From Pantoea alfalfae (lineage in GTDB: Bacteria > Pseudomonadota > Gammaproteobacteria > Enterobacterales > Enterobacteriaceae): 64,000 nt of DNA. Of the stretch, positions 16,242 to 27,096 are shown piece by piece. Positions within the stretch are counted from its first letter, which is position 1. Every line of letters starts with the position of its first letter. A model generated the notes under the pieces. It was given only the letters and a program-made list of their open reading frames with translations, was not told where the DNA came from and did not search any database. Location of the stretch: the NCBI RefSeq assembly GCF_019880205.1, contig NZ_CP082292.1, forward strand, positions 2,604,001-2,668,000, given 5' to 3'. Both the position numbers and the translations under genes were made by a program.

Positions 16242-16452
16242 ACTCCGTGTCCCTCATGTAAGGTCTGTGGAATCTGGTGGAAAGAAAAAGTGGTGAATTA
16301 ATGTTCAACCACCCTAATGTTCTACCTCCTGCGCACCCAAAGATCAATGCCCAATCTTCATGCCAGTGTCATAAATGTGACCTTAATCGGTAAAATTAAG
16401 GACGTTTTGTGATGCATACGCCAACATTATCTTTCTGAATAAGCTAATAAAA

Positions 16453-16499
16453 AAGCCCCTGAATGACGCCGATAAAACACGACAATCGTTCAGGGGCTT
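16453..16499 (-). terminator. Terminator of the pqiABC operon
   Basis: TAAGCCCCTGAA / TTCAGGGGCTT arms at 16453-16463 and 16489-16499 with a 25-base loop, followed on the minus strand by a T run (CTTTTTTATT). It lies 22 bases after the pqiC stop. Confidence 0.8.
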
Positions 16500-16521
16500 A
16501 GCTTATTTATTCACATTAATC

Positions 16522-17091
16522 TTAATTTAACGCAACCACATTATTAGCAATCGTCTGTGCGGTCTGCTGCCAACCCGCCGCCAGCGTTCTGACCATCGCA
16601 TCGTAGCCATCTTCAGTCTGCGGCAGCACGAGGTTAAATGCCTGTTTGGTCACACGGCCCTGATGTTCCAGCGTCCATTCTCCACTGACAATCGCTTTGC
16701 CATCGTAGCGTCCCTGGAAGCCTGTAATGGTTACATTCAGCGTGTCGTGCTGGGCGCCTAACGGTGACCCGGCTACCAGCCGGCCTGGCAGCGCCTTGCT
16801 CAGGTTAGTGATCAATGTCTGCTGCAACTGCTGATCAAGCGGGCTGGCCCAGAGATTATTCGCGGCGATAACATATTTGACATCGCTGGTCTGATAAACC
16901 AGTCCGTTGCCTGCCAGATAATCCGGCACCGTCACCTGCTGCACCCATAACATCGGCTGCGCTTCATTCAGCTGGCTGCTGCTGACCTTCATGGAAGCCG
17001 CCCCGGATGGCAGCTGATACCAGGTATTGTCAACGCTGCTGCTGCACGCACTCAACACCAGCGCGGCACAAAGTATCAATCCTTTTTTCAC
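16522..17091 (-). CDS. pqiC: Outer membrane lipoprotein PqiC
   Basis: 189 residues. A lipoprotein signal, MKKGLILCAALVLSAC, with lipobox LSAC and lipidated Cys16. The rest is an ABC-type transport auxiliary domain (VDNTWYQLPSG, VTVPDYLAGNGLVYQTSDV). PqiC anchors the needle-like PqiB multimer at the outer membrane in the Pqi lipid-transport system. Its start overlaps the pqiB stop as ATGA. Last gene of rlmL-uup-pqiABC. Confidence 0.94.
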   Translation of the reverse strand: MKKGLILCAALVLSACSSSVDNTWYQLPSGAASMKVSSSQLNEAQPMLWVQQVTVPDYLAGNGLVYQTSDVKYVIAANNLWASPLDQQLQQTLITNLSKALPGRLVAGSPLGAQHDTLNVTITGFQGRYDGKAIVSGEWTLEHQGRVTKQAFNLVLPQTEDGYDAMVRTLAAGWQQTAQTIANNVVALN

Positions 17092-18731
17092 TGTTTCGCC
17101 CTCTTCGGCTGGGGATCCTGTCCCGGTTTCGCCTCAAATACCAGCGCATTGCTCTTGGTGTTAAGCGTTTTTAACACCGGCTGGAGTTCACGCAGAACCT
17201 GATCCAGCCGCTGCATATCGCCGACCAGCTTGCTGTAGGCAGGCGAACCTGGCTGCAGGCCTTTCATGCTGCGGTTAAGCTCGCGTAACGTCTGCTGCAA
17301 ATCTTCTGGCAGCGTTTTCATGGCCGGACTGCCGGTGACTTTATTGATGTTGTCGATGGTGCGCTGCAGATCACGCATCGTTTTCTGGCTCTCTTTGAGC
17401 GTACCTGTCGCTTCATTGACCATACCGTTCAGTGGCAGACTATTGATCTTATCCAGCGCCGCCATCAGCTTCTGCTGAATCTGGCTCAGGCCGCCGCTGA
17501 CCGTTGGGATGACTTCATAACCAGAAACTTTCTGCGGGCCTTTATAAGGCGGTGCATTGTCATAGAAGTCGAGATCGACATAGAGCGCACCCGACAGCAG
17601 GCTACCGGTTTTCAGCGTCGCACGCAGGCCACGTTTTTTACCATCCTGCAGATGCTGCTCCAGATCGAAGTTCTCACCCAATCGGCTGACAAAACGATCC
17701 GGCTCAATGCGGATCAGCACCGGCACCCGGTAATCGTTATTCAGTGCCTGGACCAGGCCCGCTTTCATCAGTGGCGCTTCGGAGACAGTACCCAGACGAA
17801 TGCCACGGAACTCAACCGGCGCGCCCGCCTGCAGCCCACGAATCGAGTCAGAGAAGAACATCACGTAGTCGATATGATTGGTGTAGAGCGAGTCCTGAAT
17901 ACTGCGCTGATCATCAAACAGATGGTAGTCAGACTTGTTCTGCGCGGGCTCGCCCAGCGCCCAGCCATCCGGCACGTCAAAACTGACACCGCCGCTGAAG
18001 AGCGTGGTGAGCGATCCCATTTCCACCCGCATTCCTGAGGCGGACATATCCACGGCAATGCCGCTGTCCTTCCAGAAGCGGACATTGGTGGTAATCAGGC
18101 GATCGTAGGGTGCAGCGACAAACAGCTGATAGGTCATCATACGTTTGTCAGTATCAAAAACGCTGGTCTCAACCGTACCGACACGGTAGCCACGGAACAG
18201 CACCGGATCACCCGGATTAAGCTGGCCTGCCTTTTTGCTGTCCAGCACGATACGAATACCTTTGGCATCCGGTGGCGCTAACGGCGGCGCATCCAGCAGC
18301 TTAAATTGCTCGGGTGGCTGTTTTTTGGTGCCGGGCTGCAGTTCGATATAAGCACCTGACAGCAGCGTGCCAAGCCCGCTGATCCCTTCACGCCCCACCT
18401 GCGGTTTCACTACCCAGAAAACACTGTCGCTGTGGAGCAGCTTTTCCATGCCCGCATTCAGACGCGCTTTGATTTCCACATGGTGAAGATCGTCGCTTAA
18501 TACCGCGCTCTCCACCACGCCGACATCGACGCTGCGACTTTTAATCGTGGTTTTACCGGCAACAATGCCTTCGGCATTTTCGGTGATTAAGGTGACTTCC
18601 GGCCCCTGATGGCTGAAGTGATAAAAGAGGATCCAGCCACCGATTAACAGCGTAACGATGGGGACAATCCAGACCGGCGACCAGCGCTTAATCTGTTCCA
18701 CCTTTGCATGGCCGTGGTTAGTTTCCGTCAA
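17088..18731 (-). CDS. pqiB: MCE-domain lipid transport protein PqiB
   Basis: 547 residues with one N-terminal membrane helix (WIVPIVTLLIGGWILFYHF) and three MCE domains, seen as repeats of the pattern AEGIVAGKTTIKSR, AGQLNPGDPVLFRGYRVG and GLQAGAPVEFRGIRLGTV. The C-terminal 110 residues are helical and form the needle in the E. coli protein. It spans the periplasm between PqiA and PqiC. Its start overlaps the pqiA stop by 14 bases. In E. coli the operon is SoxRS- and RpoS-inducible; no soxbox was located. Confidence 0.96.
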   Translation of the reverse strand: MTETNHGHAKVEQIKRWSPVWIVPIVTLLIGGWILFYHFSHQGPEVTLITENAEGIVAGKTTIKSRSVDVGVVESAVLSDDLHHVEIKARLNAGMEKLLHSDSVFWVVKPQVGREGISGLGTLLSGAYIELQPGTKKQPPEQFKLLDAPPLAPPDAKGIRIVLDSKKAGQLNPGDPVLFRGYRVGTVETSVFDTDKRMMTYQLFVAAPYDRLITTNVRFWKDSGIAVDMSASGMRVEMGSLTTLFSGGVSFDVPDGWALGEPAQNKSDYHLFDDQRSIQDSLYTNHIDYVMFFSDSIRGLQAGAPVEFRGIRLGTVSEAPLMKAGLVQALNNDYRVPVLIRIEPDRFVSRLGENFDLEQHLQDGKKRGLRATLKTGSLLSGALYVDLDFYDNAPPYKGPQKVSGYEVIPTVSGGLSQIQQKLMAALDKINSLPLNGMVNEATGTLKESQKTMRDLQRTIDNINKVTGSPAMKTLPEDLQQTLRELNRSMKGLQPGSPAYSKLVGDMQRLDQVLRELQPVLKTLNTKSNALVFEAKPGQDPQPKRAKQ

Positions 18732-19986
18732 GGCGCGACTCCTTCATATTGTTTTCGCGTACACGATCCCAGGTTAATCGCGGGTCAAAGGTCATGGCAG
18801 CGATCATGGTAATAATCACCACCATCGCAAACAATACTGCCCCCCACGCGGGATAAACATTCATTAATTGCCCCATACGCACCAGCGCAGAGAGCACGGC
18901 AATCACAAACACGTCGATCATTGACCAGCGGCCAACAAACTCGACCACTTCATAAATTTTATGCATCTTATGACTGTCACGCCGCCCGCGTCCGCTGGCA
19001 TCCCAGCAGAGCCAGCCGATGGCCAGCATCTTCAGCGTCGGCACCATGATACTGGCGATAAAGATTACCAGCGCCACCGGATAGGAACCATCGCCCCACA
19101 GCACAATGACCCCTGCCATGATATTGGAGGGATAAGCCGTACCGAGGGTTTCCGTCACCATGATCGGCAACAGATTGGCCGGGATGTAAATCAGTATTGA
19201 GGTGAACAGTAGCGCCAGCGTCCATTGCAGGCTGTGCTTACGCCGCGCCTGTGCGGTAACGCCACAGCGTGGACAGGTGTGCTCAGCTTCCGGCAGAATG
19301 GCGGTACAGCAGGGACAGGAGCGCAGGCCCTGCTCTAAACCACTGATGCCCACTTCGGGTGAATGAGGGATCGCAGGTCGCGGGGAAAGACTGTCCCACA
19401 AGCCCCGCCGGTCAACGCACTGAAAGGCCCGCAACTGTAACAGGCAGAACATCACCCACGGCCAGAAGCTGGTTTCCAGTCCGATATCCCCATAGGCCAT
19501 CAGTTTGACAAAGCTGACCAGTACACCCGCCATAAAGATTTCGGCCATGCCCCAGTTACGCAGCTGAAACAGAATACGCGCCAGACCAGTTTTGAGACGG
19601 ACGGGCAGAGGGACCGGATTGACCAGCAGAATAATGGTGATCATGCAAAAGGCCGGAACCGCCTGCACAAACAGCAGAAACAGTGTCGCCAGGCTGCTGT
19701 AATCTTCCGTCACCATCACTTGTGGGATCTGCGACAGCGTAATCTGGCTGGTCAGCCCCGCCACTTTCATGGAGACAAAAGGAAACAGATTCGCCAGCAG
19801 CAGCATAAAGAGTGCCGCCAGCGCATAGCCCGTTGGCCGTTTACGGGGTTCGTGCCAGTTGGCCGTCAGAGAGGTATCGCAGCGCGGGCATGACGCACGG
19901 CTGCCAACGGGAATGTCCGGCAGCTTAATCATTAAATCGCATTGTGGACAGAGCATCCACGCGTTACTTTTCACTGCTAAACACAT
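18718..19986 (-). CDS. pqiA: Inner membrane protein PqiA
   Basis: 422 residues; two PqiA domains, each with zinc-ribbon-like cysteine pairs (LCPQCD and CPRCD near the N-terminus; CPCC and CPRCG in the middle) followed by membrane segments (GYALAALFMLLLANLFPFV, SILIYIPANLLPIMV). It is the inner membrane component of the Pqi system. Fourteen bases separate it from uup, so rlmL, uup and pqiABC look co-transcribed. Confidence 0.95.
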   Translation of the reverse strand: MCLAVKSNAWMLCPQCDLMIKLPDIPVGSRASCPRCDTSLTANWHEPRKRPTGYALAALFMLLLANLFPFVSMKVAGLTSQITLSQIPQVMVTEDYSSLATLFLLFVQAVPAFCMITIILLVNPVPLPVRLKTGLARILFQLRNWGMAEIFMAGVLVSFVKLMAYGDIGLETSFWPWVMFCLLQLRAFQCVDRRGLWDSLSPRPAIPHSPEVGISGLEQGLRSCPCCTAILPEAEHTCPRCGVTAQARRKHSLQWTLALLFTSILIYIPANLLPIMVTETLGTAYPSNIMAGVIVLWGDGSYPVALVIFIASIMVPTLKMLAIGWLCWDASGRGRRDSHKMHKIYEVVEFVGRWSMIDVFVIAVLSALVRMGQLMNVYPAWGAVLFAMVVIITMIAAMTFDPRLTWDRVRENNMKESRLDGN

Positions 19987-20000
19987 CCGTTAGCCCTGCC

Positions 20001-21917
20001 CTACGCGCCGTTTTTCAGTGACTCTAGCTCTTCCCAGCGCGCAAAAGCGGTTTCCAGCTCCTGCTCAGCCTGAGCGAGATTATCCAGCACCGGTTGCGTC
20101 TGATCGTGTGCCTGACTGAAGAAGTCCGGGTGACTCATCTTCGCCTGCAGTTCACCGATGCGCGCTTCCAGCTGCTCCAGTTTTTGCGGCAGCTGTTCCA
20201 GCTCACGCGCCAGATTGTAGCTGAGCTTATTCACGCTACGCTTCGCTTCACTCTTTTCGGCGGCTGGCTTAGCGGTATTCGCTGTCGCTTTTGCCGGCGA
20301 AGCAGACCTGTGCTGCCGGTAAGCGGCACGCTGCTGCTGTGCATCGTGATAACCGCCCACAAAGGTACCGATTTCGCCGTTGCCTTCAAAAATCCAGCAC
20401 TCGGTGACCGTATTGTCGACGAACTGACGATCGTGACTCACCAGTAAGACGGTGCCCTGATAACCATCAATCAGCTCTTCCAGCAGCTCCAGCGTTTCGA
20501 CGTCGAGGTCGTTGGTCGGTTCATCCAGAATCATCAGGTTGCTGGGACGCAGGAACAGGCGCGCCAGCAGCAGACGGTTACGTTCACCCCCTGAGAGTGC
20601 ACGCACCGGCGTCATGGCACGTTTTGGATGGAACAGGAAGTCCTGCAGATAGCCCAGCACGTGGCGCGGTTTGCCGTTAACCAGCACTTCCTGCTTGCCT
20701 TCGGCCAGGTTGTCCATCACGGTGCGATCCGGATCCAGTTCAGCGCGATGCTGGTCGAAGTAGGCCACTTCCAGCTTGGTGCCGGAATGGACGCGGCCAT
20801 GATCGGCTTTCAGCTGCTGCAGCATCAGACGCAGTAAGGTCGTTTTACCGCAGCCGTTCGGCCCGATCAGCGCAATTTTATCGCCACGCTGAACCTGGGT
20901 AGAGAAATCCTTCACCAGCGTTTTGCCGCCCACTGCGTAGTCGACATTTTCCAGCTCAAATACAATCTTGCCGGAACGGGAGGCTTCACCGACCTGCATG
21001 TTGGCTTTGCCCATCACTTCGCGACGTTCTGAATGTTCGCGACGCAGCGCTTTCAGCGCACGTACACGGCCTTCGTTACGTGTACGACGGGCTTTGATGC
21101 CCTGACGGATCCACACCTCTTCCTGCGCCAGCTTGCGGTCAAATTCCGCGTTCTGCATCTCTTCAACGCGCAGCGCCTCCTCTTTGCCTTCCAGATAGAG
21201 ATCGTAGTTGCCCGGCCAGGAGACCAGCTTGCCACGGTCAAGATCGACAATGCGCGTCGCCATATTGCGGATAAACGAACGGTCATGCGAGATAAAGACG
21301 ATGCTGCCGCTGAAGTTCTTCAGGAAGGTTTCCAGCCAGTCGATGGTTTCGATATCAAGGTGGTTGGTTGGCTCATCCAGCATCAGGACGCGCGGGTTAC
21401 TCACCAGCGCACGACCCAGCGCGGCTTTACGCAGCCAGCCGCCAGAGAGCGACGACAACTCGGTATCGGGCTGCAGACCAATCTGTTCCAGCACGTCATG
21501 GATGCGGCTCTCCAGCTGCCACAAATTCTGATGGTCGAGAATGCTCTGCAGTCGCGCCATCTCATTGAGGTTTTTATCGCTGGGATCTTCCATCACCACA
21601 TGGGAAATGGCGTGATAGGCTTTGAGATGCTCAGCCTGCTCTTCAACGCCCTCAGCTACGAAGTCGTAGACCGAACCGGTAATATTGCGCGGCGGATCCT
21701 GTTGCAGACGCGCCACCACCAGATCGGTTTCATAAATAATGCGGCCATCATCCAGTGGCTGTTCGCCATTGATGATTTTCATCAGCGTGGATTTACCCGC
21801 ACCGTTACGGCCCACCAGACAGACGCGTTCGTTCTCTTCGATGTGCAGCTCGGTATTGTCTAACAGCGGCGCATCGCTGAAGGAGAGATAAGCGCCGTGG
21901 ATACTGATTAATGACAT
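20001..21917 (-). CDS. uup: ABC-F ATPase Uup
   Basis: 638 residues, two ABC domains on one chain without membrane segments. Walker A motifs are GRNGAGKST and GPNGCGKTT, signatures LSGGW and LSGGE, Walker B ending LMLDEPTNHLD and LMILDEPTNDLD. A charged linker (RKLAQEEVWIRQGIKARR) lies between them and a C-terminal coiled coil (about 540-635) binds nucleic acid in the E. coli protein. Uup affects ribosome function and precise transposon excision. Six bases separate it from rlmL. Confidence 0.97.
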   Translation of the reverse strand: MSLISIHGAYLSFSDAPLLDNTELHIEENERVCLVGRNGAGKSTLMKIINGEQPLDDGRIIYETDLVVARLQQDPPRNITGSVYDFVAEGVEEQAEHLKAYHAISHVVMEDPSDKNLNEMARLQSILDHQNLWQLESRIHDVLEQIGLQPDTELSSLSGGWLRKAALGRALVSNPRVLMLDEPTNHLDIETIDWLETFLKNFSGSIVFISHDRSFIRNMATRIVDLDRGKLVSWPGNYDLYLEGKEEALRVEEMQNAEFDRKLAQEEVWIRQGIKARRTRNEGRVRALKALRREHSERREVMGKANMQVGEASRSGKIVFELENVDYAVGGKTLVKDFSTQVQRGDKIALIGPNGCGKTTLLRLMLQQLKADHGRVHSGTKLEVAYFDQHRAELDPDRTVMDNLAEGKQEVLVNGKPRHVLGYLQDFLFHPKRAMTPVRALSGGERNRLLLARLFLRPSNLMILDEPTNDLDVETLELLEELIDGYQGTVLLVSHDRQFVDNTVTECWIFEGNGEIGTFVGGYHDAQQQRAAYRQHRSASPAKATANTAKPAAEKSEAKRSVNKLSYNLARELEQLPQKLEQLEARIGELQAKMSHPDFFSQAHDQTQPVLDNLAQAEQELETAFARWEELESLKNGA

Positions 21918-21923
21918 GTAATC

Positions 21924-24038
21924 TTATTCCTTACCGGCATGAGTGATCAGCCAGCAGTTGTGAATCTGACGGTTACGCGCGAAGTCCTGCGACTGCGTTT
22001 TCTGGGTAATATCCTGCGCCTGCAGGCCCAGTGCTTTCAGACCATCCATGTCCATTTTGAAACCACGTTTGTTATTGGAGAACATGATGGTGCCACCGCG
22101 ACGCAGCAGGCGTTTCAGGTTACGCATCAGCATCATATGATCGCGCTGAACGTCGAAGCTCTCTTCCATACGTTTTGAGTTAGAGAAGGTTGGCGGATCG
22201 ATAAAGATCAGGTCAAAATTCTCGTCACTCTCATTCAGCCAGCTCAGGCAATCCGCCTGCATCAGGCGGTGCTGACGTCCGGTTAGTCCGTTAAGACGCA
22301 GGTTGCGCTCCGCCCACTCCAGATAGGTACGCGACATATCTACCGTGGTAGTTGAACGCGCCCCACCCAGGCCGGCATGCACACTGGCGGTGCCGGTGTA
22401 GGCAAACAGGTTCAGGAAATCTTTACCCTGACTCATCTGGCCGAGCATTTTACGGGCAATGCGGTGATCGAGGAACAGGCCGGTATCGAGATAGTCGGTC
22501 AGGTTCACCCAGAAACGCGCATTAAACTCTTTAACGTCGAAATAGTCGCCTTTCTCGCTGAGCTTCTGATACTGCGCTTTACCTTTCTGGCGCTCACGCG
22601 TTTTCATAATCAGACGGTCAGCAGGCAGCTGCAGTACGCTCAGTGTCGCGCTGATGACATCGAACAGGCGCTGACGCGCTTTATTCGGATCGATGGTTTT
22701 CGGTGGCGCGTATTCCTGAATAATGACCCAGTCGCCATAGCGATCGACAGCAACGTTGTAGTCTGGCAGATCGGCGTCATAAATGCGGTAGCATTCAATG
22801 CCTTCCTGACGCGCCCACTTCTCCAGCTTCTTCACATTTTTACGCAGACGGTTTGCGTAATCTTCCGCAATCTGCCCGGCGCTTTCATGGCTGTTAACCG
22901 CCAGCTGATAGTTTTTCTGCACGCAATCCAGCGGACCGTTCTTCGCTTTGAACTGGCGATCGGCTCGCAGTTGCAGGCAGCTCAGCAGTTCAGGCGAGGC
23001 GCTGAACAGCGACAGGTTCCAGCCGCCAAAATGCTGCTTCATCAGACGTCCGAGCTGGCTGTGCAGCGCAATCAGCGCCGGTTCGCTCTCCAGACGTTCA
23101 CCGTACGGCGGGTTACTCAGCACCGTACCGTGAACCGCCGGTTCGAGCGGATTGGTCAGTTGCAGCAGGTCCTGCTGCGCAAATGTAAAGAGTTCAAAGA
23201 CGCCAGCACGACGGGCATTCGCCTGCGCCCACTCCAGCACCCGGCCATTGTTATCGTAGCCAAAGAAGCGCGCCTGAGTCGCGGCTGTGCCCGCGCGGGC
23301 ACGGTTCTGCGCCTCGGTTTTCACGTCCTGCCACAGCGCAGCATCAAACTTGTTCCAGGCAGTGAAGCCCCAGTGCTTACGTAACAGGCCCGGAGCCCGA
23401 TCGCTGGCGATCAGCGCCGCTTCAATCAGCAGCGTACCCGAACCGCACATCGGGTCGATCAGCGGCGTGGTCGGCTCCCAGCCTGAACGCAGCACGATAG
23501 CCGCCGCCAGCGTCTCTTTTAACGGTGCCTGACCGGTCTGCTGGCGATAACCGCGCTGATGCAGCGAGGTGCCGCTGAGATCCAGCGCAATGCTGGCGCG
23601 GTCGTCATTCAGCCAGACGTTGACACGAATATCCGCCTGCTCACGATCGACATCAGGCCGCTCGAGATTCTGACGGGTAAAGCTGTCTACGATGGCATCT
23701 TTAACTTTTAGCGCACCGAACTGGCTGTTACGAATCGCGTCGTTGGTGCCGCTGAAATGCACAACAAAGGTTTTGTCGCTGCCGAACATCGACGGCCAGT
23801 CCACGCTCTGTACACCCAGATAGAGATCGAGATCGCTGTAGACGCCGAACTCTCCCAGCGGCAACAGGATGCGTGATGCTAAACGACTCCACATCAGGCT
23901 TTGGTACATGGCGCGATCGTCGGCTTCGTAGTGAACGCCTCCCTGCACCACTTGCAAATCCTGCGCACCCAGCGCGTCCAGCTCACTTTTTAACAGCTCT
24001 TCGAGCCCACGCGCCGTGCTGGCAAACAGAGAATTCAT
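21924..24038 (-). CDS. rlmL: 23S rRNA m2G2445/m7G2069 methyltransferase RlmL (RlmKL)
   Basis: 704 residues, a fused two-enzyme protein. An N-terminal ferredoxin-like and THUMP region is followed by the RlmL methyltransferase with NPPYGERL (m2G2445) and a C-terminal RlmK methyltransferase with [13 protein letters not shown] (m7G2069). Both active-site motifs are intact. First gene of the leftward rlmL-uup-pqiABC operon, divergent from ycbX across 110 bp. Confidence 0.97.
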   Translation of the reverse strand: MNSLFASTARGLEELLKSELDALGAQDLQVVQGGVHYEADDRAMYQSLMWSRLASRILLPLGEFGVYSDLDLYLGVQSVDWPSMFGSDKTFVVHFSGTNDAIRNSQFGALKVKDAIVDSFTRQNLERPDVDREQADIRVNVWLNDDRASIALDLSGTSLHQRGYRQQTGQAPLKETLAAAIVLRSGWEPTTPLIDPMCGSGTLLIEAALIASDRAPGLLRKHWGFTAWNKFDAALWQDVKTEAQNRARAGTAATQARFFGYDNNGRVLEWAQANARRAGVFELFTFAQQDLLQLTNPLEPAVHGTVLSNPPYGERLESEPALIALHSQLGRLMKQHFGGWNLSLFSASPELLSCLQLRADRQFKAKNGPLDCVQKNYQLAVNSHESAGQIAEDYANRLRKNVKKLEKWARQEGIECYRIYDADLPDYNVAVDRYGDWVIIQEYAPPKTIDPNKARQRLFDVISATLSVLQLPADRLIMKTRERQKGKAQYQKLSEKGDYFDVKEFNARFWVNLTDYLDTGLFLDHRIARKMLGQMSQGKDFLNLFAYTGTASVHAGLGGARSTTTVDMSRTYLEWAERNLRLNGLTGRQHRLMQADCLSWLNESDENFDLIFIDPPTFSNSKRMEESFDVQRDHMMLMRNLKRLLRRGGTIMFSNNKRGFKMDMDGLKALGLQAQDITQKTQSQDFARNRQIHNCWLITHAGKE

Positions 24039-24148
24039 ATTGTCACTTTTTAACTCTTGAGAAAATTGTCGCGCATTATAGCGAATCGGAGACCTATGTC
24101 ATAAAGTTAGCTTCTTTTGTGTCGCGCGTCGGGTTCAAGGAGAACACC

Positions 24149-25258
24149 ATGATCACGCTTTCCCGCTTATTTATTCATCCTGTGAAGTCAATGCGGGGAT
24201 TAGCGTTGTCACATGCGCTGGTCACTGACAGCGGGCTGGCGTTTGATCGTCTGTTTATGGTGACCGAACCTGATGGCACCTTTATTACTGCACGCCAGCA
24301 CCCGGAGATGGTGCGCTTTACACCGGCGCTCCTGCCGAATGGCCTGCTGCTGGCTGCGCCGGATGGCAGCCAGACCCTGATCCGCTTCAGCGATTTTAGT
24401 GAGCAGGGTCATCCCACCGAAGTCTGGGGCAACCACTTCACTGCGCGCATTGCGCCCGAAGCAGTTAATCAGTGGCTGAGCCAGTTCTTCCCGCGTGACG
24501 TTCAACTGCGCTGGGTCGGGCCGCAACCGACTCGCCGGGTCAAAAAGTTTGATCATATTCCGCTGAGCTTTGCCGATGGCTTTCCGTTTTTGCTGATCAA
24601 CAATGCTTCGCTGCACGATCTGCAACAGCGCTGCCCGGCCAGCGTGCGTGCCGAACAGTTTCGCCCGAATCTGATCGTCAGCGGTGCGGCCGCCTGGGAT
24701 GAGGATAGCTGGGCAGAGATTCAGATTGGCGACGTCATCTTTGAGGCTCCCAAGCCCTGCAGTCGCTGTGTACTTACTACGGTCAGCACCGAGACCGGAC
24801 TTAAGCATCCCACCGGTCATCCGCTGGCGACACTGCAGACTTTCCGCACCGCTCAGGATGGCAGTGGCGACATCGATTTCGGTCTGAACTTAGTGGCGCG
24901 GAACAGTGGTGTGGTGCGTACGGGTGATGAAATGATCGTCCTGAAACGTCATGCGCCCCGCATCTATGGTGCCGGCGAAGTGGTCGAAACGCTGAAACCA
25001 CAGCAGCAGACGCCGGATGCCGTGACCATCACGTTTCAGGGTCAGACCTTCACCGGGGATAATCAGCAGGTATTACTGGATCAGCTGGAGATGCAGGGCT
25101 TTCGCATCCCTTACTCCTGTCGGGCAGGTCTGTGTGGTAGCTGCAAGCTGAGTCTGGTAGCCGGTGAAGTAAAAGCGCTTAAACAGAGTGCCCTGCGTCA
25201 GGACGGCACCCTCTTAAGCTGCAGCTGTATTCCGGCAGGTGATATAGAAGTGAAGTAA
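24149..25258 (+). CDS. ycbX: MOSC and 2Fe-2S domain protein YcbX
   Basis: 369 residues, the same length as E. coli YcbX. The N-terminal MOSC beta-barrel half ([17 protein letters not shown]) precedes the MOSC domain with [12 protein letters not shown], the likely molybdenum-cofactor cysteine, and a C-terminal ferredoxin domain carries [13 protein letters not shown] and LSCSCIP cluster ligands. YcbX reduces N-hydroxylated compounds such as 6-hydroxylaminopurine. The ATG at 24149 follows AAGGAGAAC; the ORF is open far upstream, into rlmL on the other strand, but that part is not coding. Confidence 0.95.
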   Translation: MITLSRLFIHPVKSMRGLALSHALVTDSGLAFDRLFMVTEPDGTFITARQHPEMVRFTPALLPNGLLLAAPDGSQTLIRFSDFSEQGHPTEVWGNHFTARIAPEAVNQWLSQFFPRDVQLRWVGPQPTRRVKKFDHIPLSFADGFPFLLINNASLHDLQQRCPASVRAEQFRPNLIVSGAAAWDEDSWAEIQIGDVIFEAPKPCSRCVLTTVSTETGLKHPTGHPLATLQTFRTAQDGSGDIDFGLNLVARNSGVVRTGDEMIVLKRHAPRIYGAGEVVETLKPQQQTPDAVTITFQGQTFTGDNQQVLLDQLEMQGFRIPYSCRAGLCGSCKLSLVAGEVKALKQSALRQDGTLLSCSCIPAGDIEVK

Positions 25259-25798
25259 TCAGACAGCGCGGGCGTAGTGCGCGACATCCTGGTACCAGGG
25301 TTGCAGCCGGTCGTTCATGACCTTGATGGCATCGCCGAGCACCATATTTTTACCGGCCAGGGTTAATCCAGGCTGCGCCAGCAGGCAGAGCGCCGCATTA
25401 TCACCACTCTCAACCACCAGCAGACGTGCCTGTGTGCCCTCTTCTGCCAGCGTAACCTGCACCATTTCACTGGGACGGGGCTGCATTGCAGGGGCATAAG
25501 CGGCGAAATGCCAGCTTTTTGGCATCAGTGGTTTGAGGAAACGCGCGGCGACCAGCGCATTCAGCACCAGTTCAGCGCAATGGCTGCCACTGAGTTTGCA
25601 CTGACGACAGGTCTCTTCAAAGGTGTAATACAGAGCGGCGTCATCGACACAGAAACCCGACTCAGAGAACGCATCCGGCGTGAGCATTTTGCGGGAAAAG
25701 CGGGAACGAAAAAGCATCCCGTCAGCCAGGTCGAGCATCATTCGGTCGTGGCTGCTATCAAAATACCAGCGCCAGTTATCATCGGGTTTAATTTTCAT
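25259..25798 (-). CDS. zapC: Cell division protein ZapC
   Basis: 179 residues starting [20 protein letters not shown], near-identical to E. coli ZapC in its first half ([52 protein letters not shown]). ZapC stabilises FtsZ filaments at the division ring. The upstream in-frame extension of 29 codons is not part of the family and is excluded. Its stop abuts the ycbX stop. It follows pyrD in the same direction, as in E. coli. Confidence 0.95.
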   Translation of the reverse strand: MKIKPDDNWRWYFDSSHDRMMLDLADGMLFRSRFSRKMLTPDAFSESGFCVDDAALYYTFEETCRQCKLSGSHCAELVLNALVAARFLKPLMPKSWHFAAYAPAMQPRPSEMVQVTLAEEGTQARLLVVESGDNAALCLLAQPGLTLAGKNMVLGDAIKVMNDRLQPWYQDVAHYARAV

Positions 25799-25905
25799 CG
25801 TGTGCCCTGTATTTACCGCTGCGCCAAAAATCGCGCAGAATTCAGCGAAAAAAGAAACATAAGGAAAAGCTGAAAAAGCGTGCAACAGGACAAAATATAA
25901 ACGAG

Positions 25906-25930
25906 CCGAGGGGATAAATAAACCCCCCGG
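25906..25930 (-). terminator. Possible terminator of pyrD
   Basis: CCGAGGGG (25906-25913) and CCCCCCGG (25923-25930), one A/C mismatch, loop of 9. On the minus strand it is followed by CTCGTTTATATTTTG, a weak T tract. It lies 22 bases after the pyrD stop and before zapC. Confidence 0.45.
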
Positions 25931-25951
25931 CCAATCATTGTGAGAATTGTC

Positions 25952-26962
25952 TTAGAGATGCGTAACGATGTCTTTAATTAATCCTGGCCCCTGATAAATA
26001 AAGCCTGAATAAATCTGAACCAGCGTTGCGCCAGCGGCGATTTTTTCACGCGCAGCGGTCAGAGAATCAATGCCGCCAACGCCGATAATGGGAAGACGCC
26101 CCTGCAGCTCCTGAGAGAGGCGCTGGATCACTGCCGTACTGCGCGACTGCACTGGCCGTCCACTTAATCCACCCGCTTCTTCAGCATGCTTAAGACCGCT
26201 TACCAGCGAACGATCGAGCGTGGTATTGCTGGCAATGACGCCATCAATCTGATGACGAATCAAACTGTCCGCGACCTGAATTAACTCCTCTTCAGAGAGA
26301 TCGGGCGCAATTTTTACGGCCAGCGGAACATATTTCAGATGGCGCTTTTCAAGCTCTTTTTGTTTCTGTTTAATGGAAGAGAGCAAATCATCCAGCGCCT
26401 CACCATATTGCAGTGAACGCAAACCTGGCGTGTTAGGCGAGGAAATATTGATGGCGATATAACCGGCATGGGCATAGACCTTTTCCATGCAGATCAGATA
26501 ATCCTCTTTGCCCTGCTCAACCGGCGTATCTTTATTTTTACCGATATTGATCCCAAGCACGCCGTTAAAACGCGCTTTTTTCACATTCTCAACCAGGTGG
26601 TCAACGCCCAGATTATTAAATCCCATCCGGTTGATAATGCCGCCCGCTTCCACCAGACGAAACATCCGCGGCTTATCATTACCTGCCTGGGCGCGCGGCG
26701 TGACGGTGCCGACTTCAACAAAACCAAAGCCCATCGCCGCAAACGCATCAATGCACTCGGCGTTCTTATCCAGACCCGCAGCCAGGCCCAGGGCATTCTT
26801 AAAGGTCAGTCCCATGCAGGTGACCGGACGCGACGGCAGATTCTGGCGATAAAACAGCTCCAGCGGCGTGCCGTTCATAAAACGCAGTTGCTTAAAGGTG
26901 AGTTCGTGCGCGCGTTCGGGGTCGAGTTTAAACAGCGCCGGTCGGACGATAGGATAAAACAT
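25952..26962 (-). CDS. pyrD: Dihydroorotate dehydrogenase (quinone), class 2
   Basis: 336 residues, the usual length. Fourth step of UMP synthesis, membrane-associated and ubiquinone-dependent. Seen: the amphipathic N-terminus [20 protein letters not shown] typical of class 2, [34 protein letters not shown] with the active Ser, VKIAPDL and GVGGIDS with FMN contacts. The start follows TCAGGAGAGTGC. In E. coli expression responds to pyrimidines through the leader; I could not resolve an equivalent hairpin. Confidence 0.97.
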   Translation of the reverse strand: MFYPIVRPALFKLDPERAHELTFKQLRFMNGTPLELFYRQNLPSRPVTCMGLTFKNALGLAAGLDKNAECIDAFAAMGFGFVEVGTVTPRAQAGNDKPRMFRLVEAGGIINRMGFNNLGVDHLVENVKKARFNGVLGINIGKNKDTPVEQGKEDYLICMEKVYAHAGYIAINISSPNTPGLRSLQYGEALDDLLSSIKQKQKELEKRHLKYVPLAVKIAPDLSEEELIQVADSLIRHQIDGVIASNTTLDRSLVSGLKHAEEAGGLSGRPVQSRSTAVIQRLSQELQGRLPIIGVGGIDSLTAAREKIAAGATLVQIYSGFIYQGPGLIKDIVTHL

Positions 26963-27014
26963 GCACTCTCCTGAAGGACGGAAGCAATCGTGAAAGTCGG
27001 TGCACGGGAAAATG

Positions 27015-27044
27015 TGCGCCAGAATGGTAAAGTGCTCTGGCGCA
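27015..27044 (-). terminator. Hairpin downstream of the flippase gene, probable terminator
   Basis: TGCGCCAGA (27015-27023) / TCTGGCGCA (27036-27044), perfect 9-bp arms and a 12-base loop. On the minus strand it is followed by CATTTTCCCG. It lies between the end of the flippase gene and the pyrD start, so it may end the upstream transcript; a role in the pyrD leader is the alternative. Confidence 0.5.
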
Positions 27045-27096
27045 AAAGTAAATCGAAGGGCGGGGATGCAGAAAACTATATGAAAATGCTTTGATC

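Noticed and set aside
21033..21863. 276-codon open frame opposite uup
   Set aside because: Antisense shadow; uup is complete with both ABC domains.
22377..23384. 335-codon open frame on the plus strand inside rlmL
   Set aside because: Antisense shadow of a fully conserved methyltransferase gene with high GC at third positions; no recognisable protein.
23873..24148. 92-codon upstream extension of ycbX
   Set aside because: It overlaps the divergent rlmL gene; the ATG at 24149 has a strong ribosome site and gives the known 369-residue length.
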